Positions 55,056 through 64,000 of a stretch of DNA of 64,000 bases are shown in pieces. The position numbers and the translations under genes were made by a program. The DNA is from Strigamia acuminata (taxonomy: Eukaryota; Arthropoda; Chilopoda; Geophilomorpha; Linotaeniidae): contig OX442315.1 of assembly GCA_949358305.1 (NCBI GenBank), positions 32,266,427-32,330,426 of the forward strand, given 5' to 3'. The first letter of the stretch is position 1, and each line of letters begins with the position of its first letter. Under the pieces are notes generated by a model that ran no database searches, had not been told where the DNA came from, and saw nothing but the letters and a program-made list of their open reading frames with translations.

Positions 55056-58000
55056 TTATTGTTTTCCGACGAGTTTCCCGTCTTTTATGAACGGGTTTGG
55101 CTTGTGTCGACGCATACCGTATATTTTATCAGGTTTGAGGATTCTTGTAGTCTTATTTTTGTTTGATTGCTTTCCTTTTTTAGGAGATTCTTCGACTATT
55201 TCCTCCCTCTCCGAAATCTCATCCGGGGCGTCGGCCGCTTCGTGTAACTCATCTTGAACTAAATTGGTTGGGCCAGTTTGTTCATCTAAAAACATGTCGC
55301 GAATAATTGGATTCTGCGCTGGTTTCGTCTGATATTCCGTCCAAGCCTCTTGAGGAAACTCCGGTAAGTATGGAGTTAATTCTCGGGCGTGGATCGATCT
55401 AAAATTAACGTTGTCTGCCAATCTTTTTAGCTTGAAAGCGTTTCCGCCGTGGGCTTCGAGTATGACGTACGGGCCGTCGCGTTTGTCTGCTAGGCCTGAG
55501 TGGATCCCCTTATCGGCGCTGGACTGAATATGTGTGTCTTTCCAGACGAGGTCATTGACTTTAAAATTGCAGAAGGGCCGATCCTTTCCAGCAATGCTAA
55601 TACGATCTCTCATGTCGAATATGTGAGACATCATATGTTGATAAGTGGCCGAAATAATTTGCTCCAATCTGTCGACGTAAATATGAGGCTTCTCAGGATC
55701 AATTTCCAGTATTTCCTCCGGTATTCGCGGGTCCCAGGGCACTCTGAGTTCCCGAGCGAAGTTTAGAAACGCGGGAGAAAATTTGCGGTTCCTCGAGATC
55801 GTTGTGCGGATGCTGAAGGCAATTTCACGAAGATATTCGTCCCAGCTGGAGTGAACATCGGTGAAAATTGCCAGCGCATATTTTATGTCGCGATTTAACC
55901 TTTCGACGGGATTGGCCCGTGGATTATAGGTTGATGTGTATGATGTTTCGATGTCGAATTTTTTACAGAAGTCTTTATACAAATTCGACGCAAACTGTGG
56001 TCCATTATCGGAAATTAGTTTCCGAGGGAATCCAAAATGAAGCGCCACTTCGTACAAACATCGAATGATTTTCTGCTTAGTTGGTCTCTCCATTGGAAAG
56101 AGCTCGGGCCATCCGGTCGCGACATCCATGATTATTAAAATATATTTGTTTTTATTGGAGGACGTGGGTTTTGGGCCCATTAAATCCACGCTCCAGCAGT
56201 CGAAGGGTGCGAAGGGGCCGAGTGAGATTCTTTCGTAATTCTTGGGCGTCCTAGGTTTGCACGCTTGGCATCTGGGGCAGTGGTGAATGAAACGAACAAT
56301 ATCTCGGGTCATTTTGGGCCAAAAATAGAGTTGGTTCGCACGGTAGATTGTTCTGGCCACTCCAGAATGTCCGGCGAGTGGGTGTCCGTGGACCATCCAC
56401 AGAAACCTTGTTAGCAGACTCCTGGGTATAACGACTTTCATCGAAGTACCTGTCTCCGTCAGATCATCGCGGAAATTCGGGTGGTGTTTTAGTAGAAGTC
56501 CATCCTCGATTAAGTACGTGGAGGCTTCTCTTTCGAATTCTTCGCGTTGGATTTCGTCGAAATTCTTGTCGGGAAATTTTTTATCTGTGATGAAGTCTTG
56601 ATAAGTTTTACAGAAGTCGTCTGTCGTTTGGGCGGCTATTAATTCGTCCCTGGTGGGTGGCTTGCTGTTCGTCCCCTTGCTTACGTGGGTGACGAATGCT
56701 CGAACGTACTTGTCGGAGATTCGAGGTTCTATTGTTAGCTCGTAATTTGGGTGAGCGTCCCTGACAGACTGGTACGCTCGGAGCCAATAATTGTAATAAT
56801 TTTGGTCTCCTGACTCGAGTTTCTCCTTGGGTAATTCGTTTAGCTTTTTAAATTCCCATTTTCGGACGGGGTTCGGACAGTAGAAGAGGCGTGAGTCGTC
56901 CTCTCCGCAGTCGGTCTCGTCTTCGGGGTCTGAAGCTGGGGCTCGTGAGAGGGCGTCTGCCACGACGTTGAATTTTCCGGGTCGGTATTCAATGATTAAG
57001 TCACAAGCCATTAACTCTAGCTGCCAGCGCGCCATTCTTCCGGATGGTTCTTTCAACGCCATTAACCATTTTAGTGCTTCGTGGTCGGTTTGTACGTTGA
57101 ACTTGGTAAATTCCAGGTATGGTCTGAATTTTCGGATTGCCCAGACGACGGCTAGACATTCTAACTCTGTCGCATTATAATTCTTTTCGGCTGCTTGTAA
57201 TTTCCGGCTGATGAACATCGTCGGGACCTCTAACATTACTCCGTCGATGTCATGCTTTTGAAGCAACGCAGCACCTAGGCCAATTCGACTGGCGTCGGTG
57301 TGAAGAGTGAATTCTCGATTAAGATCTGGCAGGGGAATCCGTTTTACATCGATCAGCATTTGTTTTATTTTGTTAAACGATGTTTCGCAGTGGTCAGTCC
57401 ATTCGAACTCTTTATCGTTGCGTAACAGATCTGTGATGGGCGCCGCGACGTCTGCCAAATTTGGGAGTAATCGATTGAAGAAATTCACCATGCCCATGAA
57501 ACGTTGGACTCCTTTTACATCTTCCGGGGCGGGGAACTGGCTAATGGCCTGGGTCTTTTTCGGGTCGATGGATAGGCCACCTGTTCCGACTGTGTAACCC
57601 AGGAATGCCAATTCTTTGCGGCAAAATTTACTTTTCCCTGGATGGATGTTTAGTCCGGCCTTTGTGAGTCGCTCCATGACGTCATTCACATGCATCAAGT
57701 GCTCTGTAAAGGTCTGAGAGACTATTACTATGTCGTCAAGATAAGCCCATGCGTATTTGTGTAAGGCGTCGCCGAGAACTTTTTCTATTAATTTTTGAAA
57801 GGTGGCGGGTGCGTTTACTAACCCGAAGGGCATTACATTAAACATCAGTCGACCCTGTGGTGCCCAAAAAGCTGTTTTCTCCTTATCCTCTTCCCGCAAT
57901 TCAACCTGCCAGTAACCCTTGGACAAGTCCATGGTCGTGACCCAGTTAAATGGGGCGAGTTCTCGTAAAATTGCTTCTATTGATGGCATTTGGATGGGGT

Positions 58001-59069
58001 CAATGACGGTTATGGCGTTTAAAGGTCTATAATCGATGCAGAGGCGCGGTTCGGAGCCTGGTCGCATGACGAGGACAATCCTCATTCCATACTCTCCGAT
58101 GGCGTGCGACACGATCCCCTTTTCGAGCAACTCGTTGCACATTGTTCTTACGATGTGTCTCTTCTGGGGATTCATAGTCTTAAAAGGCACTCGTACCGGT
58201 TTGCCCGTAACCAATTCGATCTCGTGCATTACGTAACTTGTCTTCCCTGGATCCTTATTTAAGTTCTTCGAGTGCTTCTTGAGCATTTCCTCGAGGAGTT
58301 TCGTTTGTACTTCTCCAAGGTTGGCGTCTGCAGCCAGATTATGTATTAAATTCTCCTCTTGGAGGGTAGTATTAAATGATTTAAAATTATAGTCTTGGAT
58401 GAACTTTTTAATTTCGCCTCCTCCCCATTCCTCGTCGTCCTTAGCTTTGTCTAGGAGTTCCGGAGGTATTATGGGTAGTCGTGGGTCCTCGTGGTTGTCG
58501 ATGTAATTCCACGAACGTGTGACTGGGTTGGGCTGGATGTTCATCCGTTCCATCAAATCCATTCCTATCAGCAGGATTGTGTCTCGGGTTGGTAACACGA
58601 TGAAGAAATGCTTAATCGTGCCTCCTTCCCATACGAAATCGGTTGATAACGTCCCCACTGCTCTAACTTCTCCCGCTGCCGTAAGAACTCGAATATTCTC
58701 GTTCATCCCCCGTAATTTTCTCTGTATTTTTTCGTCGAGTGATTCGAATAAGTCGGTAGAGATAAACGACTGATCCGCTCCCGAGTCGAGTAGTCCCATT
58801 AATACCTTTTTGCCGAAAGAGACCGGTATTTTAGCCAGTACGCTCTTCGCTTCCGTTGATAGGTTGCAACGAAGTATTCGCTTTTTAAGAGGATTGGCCC
58901 CTTGGTCAAGCGGTAAAGTCATGAAAGCGTTGGCTATGCCGTCTTCGTCTCTAATTTCGAATTTCCGTTTGTTGGTTGGAGTTGTGACTTCCTCGTTGGC
59001 AGCTTCCTCGAAAAATTCCAACAATTTTTTCATTTCTTTAATTTGTTTTTCCACTAGTGTAAGGTCCAT
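55056..59069 (-). CDS. pol: Pol polyprotein, copy 3, 1337 aa
   Basis: Intact, with the same translation as copy 2 (all protease, RT, RNase H and integrase motifs present). Copy 3 is the best candidate for a complete element: both LTRs, primer site, purine tract and all three ORFs are open. Confidence 0.97.
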   Translation of the reverse strand: MDLTLVEKQIKEMKKLLEFFEEAANEEVTTPTNKRKFEIRDEDGIANAFMTLPLDQGANPLKKRILRCNLSTEAKSVLAKIPVSFGKKVLMGLLDSGADQSFISTDLFESLDEKIQRKLRGMNENIRVLTAAGEVRAVGTLSTDFVWEGGTIKHFFIVLPTRDTILLIGMDLMERMNIQPNPVTRSWNYIDNHEDPRLPIIPPELLDKAKDDEEWGGGEIKKFIQDYNFKSFNTTLQEENLIHNLAADANLGEVQTKLLEEMLKKHSKNLNKDPGKTSYVMHEIELVTGKPVRVPFKTMNPQKRHIVRTMCNELLEKGIVSHAIGEYGMRIVLVMRPGSEPRLCIDYRPLNAITVIDPIQMPSIEAILRELAPFNWVTTMDLSKGYWQVELREEDKEKTAFWAPQGRLMFNVMPFGLVNAPATFQKLIEKVLGDALHKYAWAYLDDIVIVSQTFTEHLMHVNDVMERLTKAGLNIHPGKSKFCRKELAFLGYTVGTGGLSIDPKKTQAISQFPAPEDVKGVQRFMGMVNFFNRLLPNLADVAAPITDLLRNDKEFEWTDHCETSFNKIKQMLIDVKRIPLPDLNREFTLHTDASRIGLGAALLQKHDIDGVMLEVPTMFISRKLQAAEKNYNATELECLAVVWAIRKFRPYLEFTKFNVQTDHEALKWLMALKEPSGRMARWQLELMACDLIIEYRPGKFNVVADALSRAPASDPEDETDCGEDDSRLFYCPNPVRKWEFKKLNELPKEKLESGDQNYYNYWLRAYQSVRDAHPNYELTIEPRISDKYVRAFVTHVSKGTNSKPPTRDELIAAQTTDDFCKTYQDFITDKKFPDKNFDEIQREEFEREASTYLIEDGLLLKHHPNFRDDLTETGTSMKVVIPRSLLTRFLWMVHGHPLAGHSGVARTIYRANQLYFWPKMTRDIVRFIHHCPRCQACKPRTPKNYERISLGPFAPFDCWSVDLMGPKPTSSNKNKYILIIMDVATGWPELFPMERPTKQKIIRCLYEVALHFGFPRKLISDNGPQFASNLYKDFCKKFDIETSYTSTYNPRANPVERLNRDIKYALAIFTDVHSSWDEYLREIAFSIRTTISRNRKFSPAFLNFARELRVPWDPRIPEEILEIDPEKPHIYVDRLEQIISATYQHMMSHIFDMRDRISIAGKDRPFCNFKVNDLVWKDTHIQSSADKGIHSGLADKRDGPYVILEAHGGNAFKLKRLADNVNFRSIHARELTPYLPEFPQEAWTEYQTKPAQNPIIRDMFLDEQTGPTNLVQDELHEAADAPDEISEREEIVEESPKKGKQSNKNKTTRILKPDKIYGMRRHKPNPFIKDGKLVGKQ

Positions 59070-59083
59070 CTTTTTCGAAGTTA

Positions 59084-59135
59084 TCGCGAGCGGATGTGGA
59101 ATTATTTTTGTTCCGCCCGCGAGTTCCAGTTTTTT
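59084..59135 (-). promoter_or_regulatory. -1 frameshift signal, copy 3
   Basis: Heptamer A AAA AAC at 59135-59129 and stem 59122-59112 with 59094-59084. Identical to the copy 2 signal. Confidence 0.87.
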
Positions 59136-61981
59136 GTCATACTGTCGAATTTGGCGGTGAGTTCCTTCAAGACTTTTTCTTGCTCCTTAGCGAGCAATTT
59201 CACTAGCTCTTCTCTCTCTGCGGCCTTGTCGTCGGCTTTTTTCTTTGCCAGTTTCGGGCAGGTCTGACGCCAGTGGCCGTCCTCGTTGCAGAAATTACAA
59301 GGGCTTTTCTTCTTTCCCTCCCGCACAAAAGGTTTTTTGGGGTAGTCTTTCTTCTCAGAAGTCGCCTCTGTTTTCGGGTTGTGATGTTCCGATTTTCTGG
59401 ACTTCATCTGAGGTCGGTAGCCGGGTGCCAGTTCCTTCCCCATGTTTGCATGTACAACCTCGTTGATACCTTCGTCGACTTCATCGCTTTCCGAGAATTG
59501 CTCAGAATCTTCGCTTACTTCGTCTTCCGACTTTTCCTCGACGGCGTTAGTTTGCGTGCGATAGGCCTTATTTGGAGGTGGTAACGGGTTGGAAGCTTGT
59601 TGGTTTTTCTTTGAGGGGAGTGGCTCTATACTTCCGTTTAGATAATTTCGCGATTGGAGCAGCTTAGTGGAGTCTATGCTGCGTTCCTGTATTCGTTGCT
59701 GTCGAGCCACTCCTAGAGCTCGTTCTTCTTTTGTCAGATTTTCGTTATACCGAGCATTTACTTCGGTGTGTTTTTTCTCGACGAAAGCGAGGATGGCTTT
59801 GAAATTATCCCCTTTAGGAGCGTTCATTTCTCGTAGGACTTTGGTTGCGGTTTCGTTTAGTCCTTGTTCGAAGAGAGCTTTCTGAGCGTGTTGGTCAAAT
59901 GGTTTGTCCATTTCACGAAACAGGCTGTCGGCTCGTTGTACGTACTCCCTCAGAGTTTCCCCGGGAGCTTGCTTCATAGAGCTTACTCTTTTCTGGATTT
60001 CTTGGCTCGTCTCGCCATATTGATTGTGGAACTTTATGACGAAGTCTTCCCAGTTTCGGGGTTGGACATCAGCGTACCAGATTCGGGCCCGATTTATCAG
60101 CATTTCTGGTATTCCGCGCGCAACCATTTCGTCGGGTTCCGCTCCCAAACGATTAATCGTCAGGGCGACTTCGTCCAAAAACAAGTTGCCAGCGTTCCAG
60201 GATCCGTCGAACTTAATTAGTCTCAGGGTCGTCCACTTGATGTTGTTATCCTTGCGAGAATACAGCCATCGGTCCGCGGAGTAACGTTTCAACAATCCTT
60301 CGCTTCGATCGTCTTCCTCGGTCTCTTGGCCACGGCTCTGTTGAAGTTTTTGGTCCATGGCTTGAAGGAGTTCGTCTTTCATCGTCCGTAGTTGGTTGCT
60401 TAGCGAGTCAGTCTCACTAGGCAGCGGTGATGATCGTGGATTGTCGAAAGGGAGGCTTGGGTAATGCGTACCGTTGCCTGTCAGTCCGAATTGATTGTGT
60501 TGAAACGACGTTTGTCCTGATGATCCCACGGCGTTCGGATTATTCGTGAGGTCTTGCGCTACCGTTGAGTTATCGGGGTTCGATTTTTCCGGAGCGGCGG
60601 TTCGGCTCAACTTTGTTCCGGGCGGTACCAGGTCGTCCAGTCGGGTCCCCGTGAGGCCTTCATCCGTTTTTTTGATAAAAACATAGGAGTCTCTTCCAGC
60701 ATATGCTTCGGCGGCGTGCTTCTTTTCGAGGTGATTTTTAACTGCGTTAATCTCCTCGAGCGTCGGCATGGCCAGTTTATTTTGACCTGCTTCGTTGCGT
60801 ATCTGGTTCTTCTGATTTATACATCTGATTAGTTCGGCGTTAGGGTCGCCTGGGTTGGTATTACTGGTTTGGCCAGTTTTCATTGCAAATGAGTTTTTTA
60901 TTGCCCATGATTGCGCGCCCTGATTATTCCTCCTATCCTGTATAAACGCCTCGTACAGTTCTCCTTTGACTTCGTCCGATTCGTTCAAGATGCTATCTAG
61001 TCCGCTGACTCGGATACTGCCGTGAGATGCTTGAGAGTCGATACTTTCACTGTCTGACGTTGCTTCGCCGCCGGTCTCGGACTGCTGTCGATCTGCTCCG
61101 ACCCGACGTCGTTTCTCCCCGCGTCTGGCCGTGTTATCTGCCGATCGTTTTTCAGTCCTCTGATTTACTAGGTCGATTACCCGGCTTAGTTCTGCGTAAG
61201 GATCCTTGTCCTGATCGATCTCGATGCCGTGTGCGCAGGCCACTCGTGTCACTTCTATTGCTTTGGCTACCAGCTCCTTAGCTGTGTGAGACCGTTCTGG
61301 GGAGCTCTGTACGGAGTTTGGCTCCGAATGCTGGCTTAACCCGTTGCTTGGTGGCCGGATCTGGTAGTCCTTGGCCATTTCTCGTTCGATTATTCTTTGC
61401 TTCGCGAGCAATTCTCGAGCCAGCTCGCGCTCCATTGCCGTTTGCTTTTCTTGGCTTTCACGGGCGGCCGCCATCTGCTTAGCTTGACGTTCTTGTGCCA
61501 AGCTTTGTTCCATGGCAGCTAATTTCTCGCGATGCTCTCTGGCTAAATCTTCCATCAATTCGTTTTTCTTCTTTTCCAACGCGGCTGTTCTCGCTTGGTC
61601 GGCTCGGGTAGCCTCGTTGATAATTGCGGCGCCTGTGCTTGCCGCTTTATTTAGAAGAGTCATTAGATCCATTTCACTGGGATCCTTTTCGACTGGTCTG
61701 GGGCTTTTCAATCCGAATCGAGGGTTTTCGAACGATTTATTTAACCTGTTTTCTTCGTGAGGGCTTCCTGATCCTTCGAATTCGCCTCCCGTGAACGGAA
61801 GTTGTCTTGTAAGGGGAAGGCCTTCACTTGATGATTCCGTTGAAACTTCAGTCGGGTTAGTCTCGACTTCTGGTTCCACGTGGTTCGCTTCTTCCGCTTT
61901 TTGGCGTTCGATTTCTTCGGTTTCCTTTCTCTCCTTTTCGTCGTTACGCCTTTTTCTGTCTTCTGCGGTAGTTTTCGTCAT
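59102..61981 (-). CDS. gag: Gag polyprotein, copy 3, 959 aa
   Basis: Intact, with the same translation as copy 2; domain positions are given at 47925-50804. Confidence 0.95.
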   Translation of the reverse strand: MTKTTAEDRKRRNDEKERKETEEIERQKAEEANHVEPEVETNPTEVSTESSSEGLPLTRQLPFTGGEFEGSGSPHEENRLNKSFENPRFGLKSPRPVEKDPSEMDLMTLLNKAASTGAAIINEATRADQARTAALEKKKNELMEDLAREHREKLAAMEQSLAQERQAKQMAAARESQEKQTAMERELARELLAKQRIIEREMAKDYQIRPPSNGLSQHSEPNSVQSSPERSHTAKELVAKAIEVTRVACAHGIEIDQDKDPYAELSRVIDLVNQRTEKRSADNTARRGEKRRRVGADRQQSETGGEATSDSESIDSQASHGSIRVSGLDSILNESDEVKGELYEAFIQDRRNNQGAQSWAIKNSFAMKTGQTSNTNPGDPNAELIRCINQKNQIRNEAGQNKLAMPTLEEINAVKNHLEKKHAAEAYAGRDSYVFIKKTDEGLTGTRLDDLVPPGTKLSRTAAPEKSNPDNSTVAQDLTNNPNAVGSSGQTSFQHNQFGLTGNGTHYPSLPFDNPRSSPLPSETDSLSNQLRTMKDELLQAMDQKLQQSRGQETEEDDRSEGLLKRYSADRWLYSRKDNNIKWTTLRLIKFDGSWNAGNLFLDEVALTINRLGAEPDEMVARGIPEMLINRARIWYADVQPRNWEDFVIKFHNQYGETSQEIQKRVSSMKQAPGETLREYVQRADSLFREMDKPFDQHAQKALFEQGLNETATKVLREMNAPKGDNFKAILAFVEKKHTEVNARYNENLTKEERALGVARQQRIQERSIDSTKLLQSRNYLNGSIEPLPSKKNQQASNPLPPPNKAYRTQTNAVEEKSEDEVSEDSEQFSESDEVDEGINEVVHANMGKELAPGYRPQMKSRKSEHHNPKTEATSEKKDYPKKPFVREGKKKSPCNFCNEDGHWRQTCPKLAKKKADDKAAEREELVKLLAKEQEKVLKELTAKFDSMTKNWNSRAEQK

Positions 61982-62055
61982 TTTCTTGCGATATAATGAT
62001 CGGTCGAAAGATCCCGGTTATTATTTAAAGTTTTGTCGTAAGGTTAGCAAATTCT

Positions 62056-62073
62056 ATCCCGGACGGGCCCCCA
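62056..62073 (-). other. Primer binding site, tRNA-Pro (copy 3)
   Basis: Identical to 39702-39719 and 2 nt inside LTR C. Confidence 0.8.
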
Positions 62074-62075
62074 CG

Positions 62076-62705
62076 TGTCGTGATTCGACTTTGTGGTTAA
62101 AGATAATAAATAATAGTACTCGGGAAATACAATATAAGATATAATACTGCTTTATTAAACACGCTTACTAATACAGTAAAGGTTAAGGTGATTCCAATGA
62201 TGGTCCTCGGATTCTTCTGCGAATACGAGTCGCCGCTAAACAATGGTAGATCCTATTGTTTAGTCCTACGCGTGGTCTGTGTTGTTGTCTAGGGTTATTT
62301 CCACGTGTTATAACGAACACGCGAGAATTCGCTTTCTCGTGCGAATTAAACGAATATCGCTTGGATATTTATTCTAGCGTAGTTTGGCTACGCTAAATAA
62401 ATGTGGCTGTTGTACAGTTGAATGGTCAGCGGGCACCGGTCCTCGATCAATCCGTGAAACGGCCTGAAAGGTGAGGTAAATGGTGCTCTTGCTGAAATGT
62501 GGTAACTGTAGTATATTTCCGGTCAAGCGTTGGCGTTATATATTAGCCGGAAATGACGTCATATGCAAATCCTTCTGATTATGCAGGTTCGCAGAAACAC
62601 GAGACTAGTCAGTCTAGTCGGTATTTCTAGCGCGCTCTAGTGGCGAGGATTAATAACATGATAATCGTCGCTAATTACTTCTTCAGGTGATGCCGAATCA
62701 CCACA
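62076..62705 (-). repeat. LTR C (5' LTR of the array), 630 bp
   Basis: Same as LTRs A and B by eye, with TATA 62543-62536, AATAAA 62156-62151 and stem-loop 62375-62395. Its outer edge at 62705 (...CACCACA) borders unique sequence beginning AAGGGTGCATTG, which fixes the LTR boundary. Confidence 0.97.
62536..62570 (-). promoter_or_regulatory. LTR C promoter: octamer, CRE, TATA
   Basis: Same arrangement as in LTR A. This is the outermost promoter, reading into copy 3. Confidence 0.65.
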
Positions 62706-64000
62706 AAGGGTGCATTGCATTGTGGGAGCTCAATCATCCCGTTAGATAAACATAGCTGAATTAAAGTAAGTTTGTTTTCCACAAAATCTGCGTTTTTTTT
62801 TTATAAATTCTAGCAAAATGTATACAATTTCGATAAAAGTTGGATTTTTTTTATAAGTTCCGACGAAATCTGCTTTTTTTTAAAATAAATTCTAACAAAA
62901 TGTGCGGGCATTTCAATCAAATTTGATAAAAATTTTATAAAAGTTGGATCTTACATTGAATAGTCTTTTTCAATCAGTACAGCATGAATGGCAAAATTGA
63001 ATTTCGCGCCATTTGGTGGAAAAAATAAATGGAGTGCCAGGATTGGCTGAATGGAAAGAAAGCGGTGATTGGTGACGCCGATCTCTCCCATGTGTAAAAC
63101 TAAAAGTAAAGTAGTGTGCTTGTGGTTTGTTTTTTGTTTATTTAGTACTCAAAAATGGTTAACATTATTTATTTATTTATTTATTTATTTTCTCTCCCGT
63201 CTGTTGTCGTAAGTTCTTCCTTTATACAATAAATCCCCACTAATGCACTTTCGAGCCCAACTTCAATCCAGGGTCCTAGCCATAGTCCTTGGTCCCAATT
63301 GCAAAATTATAGTTTCGATTTGTCGAAATGATTTTTTTATTTGAAAGCTACAGTTTTGAATTCGTTTTTCATTTTTGGAAAGTTGCATTTTATCAATTTG
63401 ACGTGAATAAAATGTTCACAATCTTGAATTTAAATCTAAAAAAAATGTGTTATCAAGTCACCACCGATAGTGCGCACATTTATCTGTGATACTGCATTGT
63501 CACTGCTCAACAAATTTATTAGTCACGATTCTTTAAAACGATTTATTTCAATGCTGGTCATGGTCCGCAAAACGCATTTCGAATATTTTAACCACAAATT
63601 TTGTTGCCACATTTACTTCATATTTTTGTCTCGAGTAAATAAACAAAACTTTTCTCAAACTTAAATCTTACTTTTACAACTTCTGAATTTCCATCACTTA
63701 CTAAAGTTACAACTTCTAAATTTCATCACTTACTAAAGTTACATGTTCAATGTTTCCAGATACCGTAAGTGAAAAAATTAAATTTATTCATCTGGAAAAC
63801 TGTACTGGCACACAAGAAATTCGCACGTTAATTACACATAATGCAGTTCACTTATTACTAGAAGTAAATATTACATATATAAAATTTTTTATCAAAAATT
63901 TGATAATCATGGTAAACTTATTTTTTTCATTTCGCAACTGAAAAAATGAAAAACTTTTTAAAAAAATGTAATTAACAAGAATTAATGCGTAAACTTTTTT
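62706..64000. other. Right flank, non-coding, AT-rich
   Basis: Unique-looking flank of the array. It contains a short (TTTA)n run at about 63164-63190 and a 33-bp unit repeated about twice at about 63674-63742 (TCACTTACTAAAGTTAC core). The short ORFs at 63470 and 63750 have no features. Confidence 0.5.

Larger units (their letters stand above)
29370..62705 (-). mobile_element. Tandem array of Ty3/gypsy LTR retrotransposons
   Basis: Reading on the minus strand: LTR (62705-62076), internal region, LTR (51528-50899), internal region, LTR (40351-39722), then a third internal region that stops abruptly at 29370 inside the third ORF. Neighbouring units share one LTR and repeat every 11,177 bp. Copies 2 and 3 look identical. 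Copy 1 differs by a 1,988-bp insertion (36397-38384, target duplication included) and, as far as I could read, one synonymous change at 35834. No left LTR exists, so a target duplication cannot be checked. Such arrays can arise by recombination between LTRs or with an LTR circle. Confidence 0.95.

Noticed and set aside
1-64000. tRNA or rRNA genes
   Set aside because: No T-arm plus acceptor-stem pattern of a full tRNA gene and no rRNA-like sequence were seen; the only tRNA-related sequences are the primer binding sites.

Overview
The window looks like a stretch of an AT-rich invertebrate (metazoan) nuclear genome. There are no operons or dense coding. The left 29 kb is low-GC and full of short inverted-repeat transposons, microsatellites and dispersed repeats. 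The right half is a young block of Ty3/gypsy-type LTR retrotransposons whose primer sites match animal tRNA-Pro and animal initiator tRNA-Met. The species cannot be named from sequence alone.

Region 1-29,369 is mostly non-coding. It holds four near-identical 422-bp TA-flanked MITEs (8332, 16866, 22226, 22982), a related 402-bp MITE (28921) and a MITE nested inside another MITE (4578-5415), with a truncated relative of the inner one at 11623. It also holds a hAT-like non-autonomous element (10294-10888), another foldback element (15053-15425), a 29-bp hairpin-forming minisatellite (7038-7460), an (AAAT)n microsatellite, a 39-nt poly-T and a duplicated 233-bp block. Inverted copies of an ACAGGGTGT-ended repeat lie at 9 and 26,358. 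The only convincing host-type gene is an intronless minus-strand gene (20099-20959) with a TATA box, an initiator and poly(A) signals; it encodes an unrecognised acidic repeat protein.

Region 29,370-62,705 is a tandem array on the minus strand: LTR-internal-LTR-internal-LTR-internal(truncated), with a period of exactly 11,177 bp. Each full unit has a 630-bp LTR, a tRNA-Pro primer site, gag (959 aa, with coiled coil, capsid-like domain and one CCHC knuckle) and pol (PR-RT-RNaseH-IN-GPY/F). A large third ORF of about 947 aa (after predicted removal of a 271-nt intron) follows, then a purine tract. Gag and pol are in different frames and appear joined by a textbook -1 frameshift signal: A AAA AAC, a 6-nt spacer and an 11-bp stem. 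The third ORF is not an evident envelope protein and is unrecognised.

The leftmost unit is damaged. Its 3' end is cut off inside the third ORF at 29,370. Its gag is split by a 1,983-bp non-autonomous LTR element (36397-38379, 423-bp LTRs, 5-bp target duplication, initiator tRNA-Met primer site). That element encodes no gag or pol, but has one ORF with a region resembling a methyl-CpG-binding (MBD) domain. The inserted LTR also supplies an ATG that reads in frame into the downstream half of gag.

The most notable observations are the MBD-like cargo ORF in the small LTR element, the spliced unknown third ORF and the frameshift signal of the large element, and the near-perfect tandem array itself.
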